A stretch of DNA of 64,000 nucleotides, from the NCBI RefSeq assembly GCF_003711515.1, contig NW_021167079.1:4003892-4067891 (forward strand). The letters run 5' to 3'. Below the pieces are notes generated by a model, which was not told the DNA's origin, made no database searches, and saw only the letters and a program-made list of their open reading frames with translations. Below are positions 12,121 to 22,214 of the stretch, piece by piece; the stretch's first letter is position 1, and each line of letters starts with the position of its first letter. Source of the stretch: Sodiomyces alkalinus F11. Taxonomy: Eukaryota > Ascomycota > Sordariomycetes > Glomerellales > Plectosphaerellaceae. The position numbers and the translations under genes were made by a program.

Positions 12121-12448
12121 CTGCGGCCTGCCGTATTATATAGGGTGAGTACTATACTATATCTATGTACTAACTACTATTAGTGCGAAATACCCCGTAG
12201 AAGCAGCTGAACGGACTCTTCTCTTTTCTCTCCCTGCGCGCTTAATGGCTCCCATGGAGTGTTTCTCATCATGGAAATAGGCAAAAGCATCGTCTCTTTC
12301 CGATTTAATTTGCAGTGATATTTCACTCCTCTTTTCTTTTCATAGCCGCAGTTGTTTTATACTCAGAGCATGGAATCGTAAAACGTCAGGCACGTTATAT
12401 TCATACAAGTGCCGCAACTTCCGTACTACCTTACGGAGTACCGGTAAT
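12121..12448. other. Un-RIPed island between two RIPed elements
   Basis: CpA and TpG return to normal frequency here (for example the stretch around 12240-12300). There is no open frame of interest. The island ends exactly at the target duplication of the copia element (GTAAT, 12444-12448), so it is the original host sequence on the left of that insertion. Confidence 0.75.
12444..12448. repeat. Left target-site duplication of the copia element (GTAAT)
   Basis: The pentamer GTAAT abuts the first base of the left LTR and is repeated at 18375-18379 just after the right LTR. Five-base duplications are typical of LTR retrotransposon integration. Confidence 0.9.
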
Positions 12449-12652
12449 TGTCAGATAAAGCGTAGTCAAAATCGTCACAAAATAGGTCAAAATTTGATTA
12501 AGGTAATTATATACTATTTTAACTATCTCCGACCGTTAGGGAAACGCTACCACCGTATTTTATATAGTGCAGATTCTGTAAGCGTCTACCCGGATTATAC
12601 TCTTAGTAATCCGGCCTATTACGTAACCGAAAAGACTATAGTCTATTCGATA
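12449..12652 (-). repeat. 3' LTR of the copia element
   Basis: 204 bp, plus strand TGTCAGATAA to CTATTCGATA (ancestral end GACA). It is the same length as the right LTR at 18171-18374. This copy has lost more CpA/TpG sites than its partner. It is the 3' LTR because the coding strand is minus. Confidence 0.93.
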
Positions 12653-12660
12653 TACCCCCT
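12653..12660 (-). other. Polypurine tract of the copia element
   Basis: On the minus strand AGGGGGTA lies directly upstream of the 3' LTR. This is the usual position of the plus-strand primer tract, and it agrees with the minus orientation shown by the coding motifs. Confidence 0.65.
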
Positions 12661-15600
12661 AATCGCTCTAAACGTTCGTTAGGCGATTAAAGCTATTCGT
12701 AATCGGCAGATAATCCAGCTATATAATCTATTCGCTATAGCCGCCCTTAAATTCATCCTCTAGGTCCTCTAAATATTCTATCCGGACTTCCTCTAGCTAT
12801 TTCTGCTATAACCGTTCCCGTATATCTATTACGCCTACCTAGGACCTGAATATCTTAAATTTCTCGCCGTATAACGCCTTTATTAATCCGTCTACTACTA
12901 TTTCCTCGCTTAAAACGTACGTTATAAGTATTTACCCTTATTCCTTTACTTAACATAACTAAGAGCCAGGGATATTAACGTGGCAGAGGCGCATTATTAA
13001 CATACTAATCTCTTAATTAACTAATCGAATCGTTTAGTTATTATCGTATAAGATCCTTAATTCCGGATCGTTAAATTCCACTCCTATACTAAGTAATAGG
13101 CGTTATATAAAGATACCCTTTGTTATACCTTATACTAACGCTAATAACTCTGCTTTTGTTATTAATGTCGTGACTGTATCCTACTTATTAGCGCGACACG
13201 CGATTATACCGCTAAATAAGCGTATTACGTACGCTTAACTACTCTTTCGATTAAGGATATGATCGGTAAATAAAGCGTTAGTATAGATTTTAATAGTATC
13301 GCTACCCCCTAGTTCTAACGTAAACGATTAGCTGTTAATTAGATAAAGGATTAGATAATCGGCGGCCTTATAGTGAATAGGCCCTGGATTAACGTTAAAC
13401 CGGTATAGCCCAGATACTATAAACGCGATATTAGGCCGCGATATTACTACTACGTATAGTATAAATTCTATCTTCCGTTAATAGCTTTTAATATCCGTCG
13501 AGGTCCCTAAATAGGGTAGTAGTTCTGTAATTTTAATTAGGTATATTAAGCGATAATTACTACTATACTTACTATTTAGCTTTAAAAGGCGTTCTAATTT
13601 TATAACGTAATCGTGTTATAATAGCTAGATTTTACGGGCGGCACGGTTATAAATAACCTTAATACTAAGAAACCACTATAGAGGATCGCTACCTTATAGG
13701 TTATAGTAGCGTTATAGGTTATTAATAGCCTGCTCTATCTACGCCTTATATTATTCCTTATAAGTAATAACGATATCGTTAACGTAGAAGAATAGGATTA
13801 AACCGCAGCGTAGAAAATAACACGGTTCTTACGGTACTATCTAGAAGCCGTCCGCTAAAAGGATAGCCGAAAAGTGCTTTTACTAGAGTAGTAGAGACTC
13901 CTTAAGTCTATATAACGCCTTTTTCAGGTGTAAACGACTCCTAGGGGCTAAAAAGCCTAGCGGCGGGTATATAAAGATATCGTGGGGGAGGGGCGCGTAT
14001 ATAAACGCGTTTATAACGTTAAATTATAATAGCGTAAGGTTAAATCGGGTAGCGATAGCTATTAACGCGCGGAATAACTATCCGACTAGTATAATTATAT
14101 ACGTCTCCTGGAGCAAGGATTAATACTACTAATCTCCTCGCACTATAAGCTTTACCTTATATTTATATAAAAATCTATACTTATTAAACTTATATATTAT
14201 TATATATATCGAATTAAGAACCTAATATCTATCTGCTATAGGCGCCGGTACCCGTATCCACGACCCTATCTTCTTATAGCTCCGTAGATAGTCTTCTTAT
14301 ACCTATCGGAATAGGTAGCCGTAAGAGTGTAAGGGTATATTGCGAGGGTTCTTCGGAGGAGGAGGGAGGTCTTTACGGTGGATCTTTACGGCCGCCGGGG
14401 TAACCGCTAGAGTAACCGCCGGGGTTATATTTCCCGAGATAGCCTCCTGGGTAATACTTCCGGTGGCTATTACTAGGGCTATGGATTCGTAGGGTATTAT
14501 TAAGCATCGTTATAGCGCTATAGACGTAGACCTTTTTAACCGTAATTTAGTTAGCGGAGTCTTATTTAATATATATATATATCCGGGGCGTAACGGCTAG
14601 CGTTAAATACTATAACCTAATAATCTTTTTTCTAGCTATCTCCTTACCTAATTAGTCACGCTCCCCTATCTATAAGGAGCCTTATAGCCGTAACTACAGG
14701 GGTATTATAGCACCGTGTTCCTCTATCTATAAGGAACCCTGCGGCCGTAACCGTAAAGGATTCACGATTTCCTAATATCACGGCTACTATTAGCGCTATA
14801 ACCGATAGCGGGGTTACTAGTAGAGTAGGAAATAGTGGATCGGGCGGATATAAATAGTGATTAGGCGCTATACCGGCTAAATCACACTATTCGTGACCTA
14901 AATCTTATCCTAATTAACTTAAGATAGCCTCCTCTACCCCTTTACGGCCGGGTATTACGGACTATAACCTTAACGGCTTTGCCGTTAAGGAAAGGGATTC
15001 AGGGGCGTTTATCCCCGGATCTAATAATTCAAAATAAGTAGTTATATAAAGGGGGGGGTCCTTAGCTTATACGTCCGTAAACGGCCGTGAATCTCTAGCC
15101 CTCTCCTACTTAACCTAACTAATCAGGTCTTCTAATTCCTCCTCGGTTAATTAATAGAGGTTATCCTTAAAGGCGTCGATATCGCCGCTAAAAAAGTCAC
15201 GTTTATCGAAATCTATATCGCACGTGCGAATAACGCGGTTATAGTTACGGCGGCCTAGTATCTAGATACGGAAAATATTAGTGGAATCGTAGCCGATAAG
15301 GTAGCCGATATAGGCACGAGGAGCGATACGATTTAATAGCTTATTAGCGCCCTTTTAGGCGTCCTTTATTATCGCGTACGCCTTATAGCCGTAAGCTCGA
15401 AGATATAATAAAATCGGCTTCCTTTTAAAGAGGACCTCGTATAGCGTTTTCTAATCCTCTTACTACCTTTATAGCGTCCGGTTATAAACGTATATAGCCG
15501 TGGGAATAGCCTTAGGCTATATAAACGGCGGTAGTTTTGCGTGGATATTTATCGTACGACCCTTCGAAATAACCACGGTAGTAGCGTGTTCGGCACCCCC

Positions 15601-16985
15601 GTTCTGCGCTTAAGTGTTAGTAGTAGATATCTCTAAAAGGATACCCTTGTTACGGAGGAATTAGGTGATATCGTGGGATTAAGATAGCTCGTTATCAGAT
15701 TCGAAAACGCGTACCTTATAGTCTAATTAGCGGTCTACCTAGGCGAGGAATTCCTTAATTATTACGAGGATATCCACTACTAGCTTACTCTTTATAATGT
15801 AGGTGGCCGTAAAACCACTATAACGGTCGGTGAAAAATATAAACCGCGAGTCCCCGTTAGATATTCGGTTAAAATCCGTGAAATTAATCGCCTATTACTC
15901 CCCTGCGTAGGTAGATACGGTACGAGGGCGCCTACTAATATACCGCTTTATCTTTATAAGCTCGTAGGCCTTATAGTCGATAGTTATTAGTCCCTTGATT
16001 TTAACCCCCTGCGTCTGCTCTTCTAGGTGCTGAAATAGTATAGGGCCTGCGTGCCCTAGCCGTAGATACTATAGGATGCCCTTTACCGTGCTTAGATACC
16101 GTATTATCGATTTATAGACGGTTTTTCAGGTGGTAGCGGAAGAAGAAGAGCCTAGAAAAGTAGCCGTAGATTAGTTAGAGGGCACGTATTTAATAATGGT
16201 TTAATCGAAGCAGTGACTTAGCTAGCATAATATAGATCTATCGGAGCGCCGAATATAGTTATTTAGTGGCTTTTAATCCTGCTAGTATCCTCGAAGATAT
16301 AGGCGTTAGTTAGAGATTAAATTATAGGTAAAATCCTCGTAGTATACGACGTTTAATAGCCTAAAATCAAGGCCTCCTATTAGTCCGTTTAATCTAATAG
16401 TCACGTTACCATAACCTTTAATAGGCAGGGATAAACTACCGGCTACTACGTAGTCTCCCTATATAGCGGGTATAAAATCAGAAAAACGGAAAAAATCGTT
16501 AAAGATATAAATAATAGCGCCGGAATCGAGGATAGCAGAGGCTTAAAGAGGGTAACTAGTAATAGCGGCTCCTACTATAAAGCTAGCGGCGTGGGAGATA
16601 CTACTAGGGGCGAGTCACGTCTCTTTAAGCTATACAGAATCCCGGCCTATATCCTTCTTTACCTTCTTTACGGCGCGTAGTTCTTCTACTTCCGCGTATA
16701 TAGCAGGGTTATATTTAAGGATCCGGTCGATAGTTATTTTAGTGCTTTTATGGGGCGTTTAGCCGTTAAATGCTATCTCCGGAAAGATATAGTAATAGGC
16801 GTTAATATCGTGATACGGCATAGTATATACTCGATAGGGTTCCCCTTATCGGAGGGCAGATTAACGTCTTTTAGAAGGAGAACGGTTAGTTAAAGTAGTA
16901 GAAGGTATAGCTATAAATACCGCGGTAGTAGGATTCTTAGCTTTATTCTTCCTATAGCCGCCCTTTTTACGGGGCTTAGCCGTGG

Positions 16986-16990
16986 CCTCT
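16986..16990. repeat. Left target-site duplication of the nested solo LTR (CCTCT)
   Basis: CCTCT here is repeated at 17265-17269, directly flanking the solo LTR. Confidence 0.88.
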
Positions 16991-17264
16991 TATCGTATAG
17001 GCAGGACCACGACGTGGTCTATAAGGGATCTAGGGAGGATCCACTCCCTGATTAAGGGCTTCGGACCTCGGGTATTAGGATATAACAGGGGCGGATACCG
17101 GAAAAGACCGGATAGGATCCAAATAACATAGTACCTATAATAGAGTCTTTACCACCTAAATTAAGGGTATAAGAGACTTATATAGATATAACTTAATATA
17201 ATATATATACACGAGATTTCTGCTCTACTAAGTTGATCATCTAAGTGCTATTTGACGTGCGATA
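16991..17264 (-). mobile_element. Solo LTR nested inside the copia element
   Basis: 274 bp bounded by TATCG on the left and CGATA on the right, which are RIPed forms of the TG...CA LTR ends. It is flanked by perfect CCTCT duplications at 16986-16990 and 17265-17269. It matches 11519-11807 in reverse complement. No internal retroelement sequence is present, so it arose by insertion of a complete element into the copia copy followed by LTR-LTR recombination. It must therefore be younger than the copia insertion. Confidence 0.9.
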
Positions 17265-17269
17265 CCTCT
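17265..17269. repeat. Right target-site duplication of the nested solo LTR (CCTCT)
   Basis: Perfect copy of the pentamer at 16986-16990. Confidence 0.88.
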
Positions 17270-18170
17270 AAGGTATCTTTACCCTCCTTGCTTCCGGTAT
17301 ATAGTGTAGGGAATATTATAGCGTGGTGGCTACCGCGTTTTCCTTAGTCCTTAAGTCTAGTATTGCTATATTTCTGACCGAGGGTATAAAGGTCTTCGGG
17401 TATAATTACTTAGTTATCTATAAAGCGTCCCTTAGCCTTAGTCTAATCGCGGCTAGTATAGGGGCGTATATATCTAAAGAAGTCTATAACCTATATATAC
17501 GTAGCGGGCTTCGAACCGGTATCTTTATAGCTTTATAGTAGTAGCTACTACTTATTTAACTACTCCCCGAGCTTTTTAAGGCTATTCGTAGGATAATAAG
17601 TATATTTAATATACTCTTCGTGGGTATCGGTTTAGCGGGTGGCCAGGTACTAATCCGTGTCGCGTTTAACGGCTTTGTATACCTTATAAGGTATACCTCC
17701 TCGTAGTAATTATCTGCGGCTTTAGTCGATAGTATTAACCTACTAGATTAGTATAGCGTTAATCCCTTTTAGGTAGTTATCGTATTACGCTTATAGGATC
17801 TTCTAGCGCGCGATTTCGACGTCGTACGCCTTCTGGCCGGCCTCCGTAAGGTTAAGATATTATATAGGGGTACGCCTAGGCATTATTAAGGGGAAAGAGT
17901 CGTAATTCGGTATTATAGGCTTTTCGGGGGACTAAGTCGGATCGACTAGGCGGAGAAACCTCTACACGTTATTATAGGTGGTAACCGATTCGTATAGGCG
18001 TCACTAGAGCTCCAACCCTTATAGGTTTTGTAGGTAACAGAGCTAAGATACGATATCTTAATAGTTAGTTATAGATTAACATGCTATATCGACGCGGCTA
18101 GATAGCTTCTTAAATCGATAGTAGTAAAGGTAAAAGGGTATATCTTCACTTAGTAAGTAAGACTCTTAAT

Positions 18171-18374
18171 TATCAGATAAAGCATAGTCAAAATCGTTAT
18201 AAAATAGGTCAAAATTTAATTAAGGTAATTATGTGCCATTTTAACTGTCTCCGACCATCAGGGAAACGCTGCCACCGTATTTAATATAGTGTAGATTCTG
18301 TAAGCGTCCACCCGGATTATACTCTTGGCAATCCGGCCTATTACGTAACCGAAAAGACTGTGGTCTGTTCGACA
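18171..18374 (-). repeat. 5' LTR of the copia element
   Basis: 204 bp, matching 12449-12652 end to end. By hand alignment the two differ at about 20 transitions (all C/T or G/A, mostly in CpA/TpG context) and one transversion. This copy keeps more CpA/TpG, above all in the half next to the unique flank. Confidence 0.93.
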
Positions 18375-18379
18375 GTAAT
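18375..18379. repeat. Right target-site duplication of the copia element (GTAAT)
   Basis: Second copy of GTAAT. The restored target site reads GTAATTAC, a short palindrome seen elsewhere in the intergenic DNA of this window. Confidence 0.9.
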
Positions 18380-20076
18380 TACTTCGTACATTCGCACTAT
18401 ATCCGTTCGAAAGCACACCGATTCGCTCAGTCTTTTTCAAGTCAAGACCCTATTCCTATGTAAGGTAATTACCTGGTAGACTTCAAGCCACCGTCACTTC
18501 GTAGATTAGTGGATGTCCACGCTAACAACCGCTACCAACCATGCCGCAGCTTAAGGTACCGACAAGCACACCCCGTACTTCCCCAGAAGGCACCACGCCC
18601 ACCCGGATGGATAGATTTGTACTACGTATCGTTTCCTTGGTTCCATCATCCACTTTTTGGTCGTTCCTTCATCAAGCTCCCGCAACACGATGGTACCCAG
18701 CAAATTTGTAGCATAATATCGCTCCGTTGCCTTTATGATAACGCATGTCTATCATGTCCTGCCATCACGCGAGAGGTGTGTACCGCAGGTAAGGTAGGAA
18801 CAAAATTACAGACATCTTGGTACTATTTGTAGGTACAGTTATTCATTGTCTTCAGTGAACATCTGAACTACAAAGCACGATTGGAGCCAGGTTTATCAAG
18901 TGTCGGATATGGATACTATGCGATTACCTAATTCCTGTACATAGAGTGACATTTCTCAAGGGTAGTCGTAATCACAACACCACAACATCACTTCAACCCC
19001 CCCACCTCACAACCTCACAACTTCCCAACAGAACAAAGCCACCCACCGCAGGAACCTCGAGCCTCCTTTCGGTAACCCCTCTACCTATATAGTCAACCTT
19101 CCCTTCATTACGACGCTCTGTCCTGAAGTCGTTCAACTACCTGGGTATCTGGCAAGTTCGCCTGTCGTTGCGCCGGTGCCTCGCTCTTTTACCGGCAGCG
19201 TTCGACAACTTCGTCGTATGCCTATACCCCCTACAACCTGTCTGATGTTCAAAGCCTCGTTTACGTTCTTTTGCAGCTGCTAGGTCCAGTCAAGTATTGA
19301 CCGGGCTGGTATGAGACGGATCCAGACAGTGTGCTCGAAAAAGAATCACAGTCATCCTTATCCCAACTCTCCCTCCGTCTCCTTCGGTCCGTCGTTTGTC
19401 CAACGGCGTCACTTCTCTGTCCTCCCTCCTCTCGGTTTCCCATTCTCTATGCATCTTTCTCCAGCCTCTTACTCTCCTGTATCGCCATTTGTCTACTCCG
19501 GTCTTTGGCCGATTCTTGAGTTGGAGGGAACCGAGCTCAGAACATAACTCCTCGCCTTTGCCGAGCAACTGATCTGGGCCAGGAAACGGGAAACTGCCCA
19601 ACAGAAAGCTCTCCACATCATGTTTGGTTTGCTTTCGGGTCTGGGTAAGCCTTAAAGTCTAATATTTCTCTTTTTTATGCACATCTATATGCTACGGGTG
19701 CTCCACACCCAGTTCATCGTCGCCCCTCTGCCCAAATCCCGCTTCACGTTGGTTGACCTCCGCTCTTGTGACCTTCATTTCTCTCCTCCGTTTGCCCTCC
19801 TGCCTCGCATATTGGAGGTATGGATGGATGACTTTAGTCTGAAGCAACCTGGGGTGGAACGACCAAGTGGTCCAGGTGAGGTGCTGCAGTCTTGTTGGAC
19901 CGGATAATGGGGGGAGGGGGGGAGTACCCGTCATCTGTCTGTTATATTCACCCTATCTCCCAGCATTCACCCCCATCACCTCGATTTCTTGCATTGCCGC
20001 TTAAATCCCCCCACATTATAAACTCCCCGACGGTCTTAGGCCTCTCGGGCGTTTCTTTTGACTCACATTTCTCTAG
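18380..20076 (+). other. Upstream region of the gene at 20091, with possible leader exon
   Basis: Normal-composition DNA. About 18975-19030 is a CA/C-rich stretch resembling a fungal 5' leader. An ATG at 19620 opens eight codons (MFGLLSGL) followed by a GTAAGC donor (19645). A pyrimidine-rich acceptor ends CTCTAG at 20076. Joining them keeps the frame of the gene that follows. Several open frames on both strands here (18509-18832, 19261-19934) look non-coding. Confidence 0.4.
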
Positions 20077-20090
20077 TTGCCTTGCCAAGG

Positions 20091-21683
20091 ATGGCCAATG
20101 TCGACCAGAAGGATATCCCACCGCCAACCCCCGTCACCCTCCCGCATGATCATCCTGACTTCCACCGATTGCCTCCCGCCCCGACCAAATCCACGACCCC
20201 TTTGGTCAAGTACCTACAATCCATCTCACGGTCCTCTGACGTAACTACTCCCATATTTGAGGCGCTCGGCGTTCACGTAATTCCCGTCCGGTCGCCACGA
20301 GACCTCATACCGGACCCGGCCTATATCCCCGACTTTGACGCTTGGGACCAGTTATCTCCCGACGAGGCCCAAGAGCGCAATGACGAAACGAAGCGACCGC
20401 TCAACACCGGAGCTCAGTCGCCTGGTTGCCAGACCTACCAGGACCGCAAGCGAGAGCTATCCATTGACAATGAGGATGCCTTCCGCGTCGTCACGCGTAC
20501 GCCCCCGCCCACAGGAAAGCAGCCAATTCGTTTGGGCAACTCTCGAGAATTCTTTAACTGTCTCGAGTCCATAGCAGGCTTTTGGGATGACACCCCGAGA
20601 CCTCAGCAACCGGTTACTACCGAATCGCCCGAGACAGACAAGGACAAGAGCTCGCAAGGCGGCGGTCAACCTGGTAACCGCCAGCCTGTTACCTGTCGCA
20701 CGGCCGCTGGGGCATCCATGCCGCATGAATACCGCCTGGGCCTTGTCCATGGCTTCTTGAAGCTAGTCGCCTACGACTTCGGCTGCAGCCCCTCCCCCTC
20801 CCGCGTCGAGCCCCGCCTGCACCTCAAAGAACACAAGGCCGATACGCCGTCTCACCCAGCGCCGCGTAACTCTTACATTCCTTCCACCTGCACCTTCATC
20901 TTCCGCAGTCCGCGGAGTCGTGACGAAGCGCGCAAGGGGCTCGTAGACGGACCCATCGCCGCCATATCGGCACGCGCGACCACCAACTTCGCCGCAGAGA
21001 TTGATCATAACTTTGACTTTGCGCGCGAGCTTATCGCAGCCCTCCTTACCGCCCAGCACCGAGCTCGCGAGGGCAAGACAGAGCAGCGCCCCGGGCAGGG
21101 TCAGTGGTGGACCACCAGGAAACGCTGGGGCGGGGGCTCCGGTGGACCCATCGGCCGCGAAATCGAACGAGCCGCGGAATGGGACGCTGCCCAGGGCGGC
21201 AAAGACGGCCCAGTCGCTAAAATGAATGCCGCCACCGCAACAGTATCTGGTTCATCTTCCGGCTCCTCCCCCGGGATGCCGGCACCCAAGCGCCCTCGCA
21301 AGCAGATGAGCATCTACGACAGTTACCGCATGATCCGCCCACCATCAGCGTCCTGGGACCCCAGAACACGTTACGAGGCCATCGGGAAAGTGCCCGGTTC
21401 GGGGTACGACGACATCTTTCTCGTCAGCTGCCTGTTCCACCACGTCAGCGTCTTGCGCGTCCGAGTGCCGGATCGGTTGTTGGAGGTGCTGCAGGGAGCT
21501 AGCGAGGGAGAGGAACCGCGCAGCTGGGGCGAACTCGAAGTACGCCGTACCCCGTGGTTTGACCTTTTTCTTGTTGAGGAGCGACTCGAGGCCCTGAAAA
21601 TCGTGTGGGCTGTGATGGCATGGATGATGCGCAAACCCGAAGAGGAGAACCGGGATGGGGACGTCACCATGGTCGGGACGTGA
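20091..21683 (+). CDS. Conserved-looking fungal protein of unknown function, 530 aa
   Basis: An uninterrupted frame of 530 codons from the ATG at 20091 (MANVDQKDIPPP). The protein is Pro-rich at the N-terminus and of mixed, low-complexity character in the middle (Gly/Ser/Thr-rich, plus a basic patch APKRPRKQ). Its two better-ordered segments are EYRLGLVHGFLKLVAYDFG (near residue 215) and the C-terminal 130 residues, which end in a Trp/Met-rich helix (KIVWAVMAWMMRK). No catalytic motif, signal peptide or membrane span is clear. The basic patch could be a nuclear localisation signal (inference). Splicing from a leader exon at 19620-19644 across a 432-nt intron would add about 13 residues; the 20091 start is simpler. 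High GC at third codon positions and the long frame support a real gene, but I recognise no family. Confidence 0.75.
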   Translation: MANVDQKDIPPPTPVTLPHDHPDFHRLPPAPTKSTTPLVKYLQSISRSSDVTTPIFEALGVHVIPVRSPRDLIPDPAYIPDFDAWDQLSPDEAQERNDETKRPLNTGAQSPGCQTYQDRKRELSIDNEDAFRVVTRTPPPTGKQPIRLGNSREFFNCLESIAGFWDDTPRPQQPVTTESPETDKDKSSQGGGQPGNRQPVTCRTAAGASMPHEYRLGLVHGFLKLVAYDFGCSPSPSRVEPRLHLKEHKADTPSHPAPRNSYIPSTCTFIFRSPRSRDEARKGLVDGPIAAISARATTNFAAEIDHNFDFARELIAALLTAQHRAREGKTEQRPGQGQWWTTRKRWGGGSGGPIGREIERAAEWDAAQGGKDGPVAKMNAATATVSGSSSGSSPGMPAPKRPRKQMSIYDSYRMIRPPSASWDPRTRYEAIGKVPGSGYDDIFLVSCLFHHVSVLRVRVPDRLLEVLQGASEGEEPRSWGELEVRRTPWFDLFLVEERLEALKIVWAVMAWMMRKPEEENRDGDVTMVGT

Positions 21684-22214
21684 GGGGGGGAAGGAGGCAA
21701 CACAAAGCGGCAAGAACGCTCCTAGTTTTATGGCTTTTTATGATTAGCGATTACGAATAATCGTAATGCGTCGGAGGTAGAAACAAGCCCCCCCTTTTGG
21801 TGTCTATACGGCGGGTAAAAGGGGCCAGGGTTGATTTGGGTGGGACGGTCTAATCCCATTATCGTCATGACCAAAAACGAGGAGAAAAAAAACGCCAGTA
21901 ACTACTTTCCACACGAGGAAGAAAAATTAGACATCTGTAATCGGGCCATCACCTTAGATGATTGGGACTCGTACAAAGCAAGCACGACTTTTATGAACCA
22001 GGTAATTTATTTTAACTTAACCCGAAAATCCCCAATGGAAAGTAATTACTCAAACGCCATGCCATGATATAAAAGCGCCCTTCGCTTCAACAACTCGACC
22101 AGTGTATATCTAAACCCTCCTCAACCGCCGATGGTGGGAGCAGGGGAAAACCATCATCCACCAAAACTATCAGCCCTTTGACCCTCGCAGTTTTCGTCTC
22201 CCATGACCGACCCT
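21684..22214. other. Convergent intergenic region between the 20091 gene and POM152
   Basis: Contains the 3' ends of both genes. A TATA-like ATATAAAA occurs at 22067-22074 on the plus strand, with no recognised gene downstream on that strand. A short open frame at 21831-22067 has no protein-like features. Confidence 0.5.

Larger units (their letters stand above)
12449..18374 (-). mobile_element. Full-length RIPed Ty1/copia retrotransposon, coding strand minus
   Basis: A 5926-bp element with 204-bp LTRs at both ends and the 5-bp target duplication GTAAT. On the minus strand, from right to left, it reads: gag region (about 17.3-18.1 kb); protease with LDSGA (DSGA codons 16516-16527); integrase (about 14.9-16.2 kb) with the QNGGAE block carrying the catalytic Glu (15590-15606); reverse transcriptase with FFYVNDIVI, the RIPed YVDD (about 13766-13798); RNase H with TKAELLAL (about 13135-13200); then a polypurine tract against the 3' LTR. 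The order PR-IN-RT-RH defines copia. Many Gln and Trp codons are now stops, so the element is dead. A solo LTR is nested at 16991-17264, between gag and protease. Confidence 0.95.

Noticed and set aside
17323..17538. 71-codon hydrophobic open frame
   Set aside because: It lies in the copia gag region on the non-coding strand.
18509..18832. 107-codon open frame right of the copia element
   Set aside because: No domain, His/Pro/Arg-rich composition typical of a random frame, and no promoter or splice support.
19290..19616. Overlapping open frames on both strands upstream of the 20091 gene
   Set aside because: Three frames overlap on both strands in a C/T-rich leader-like region; none has a recognised protein signal.
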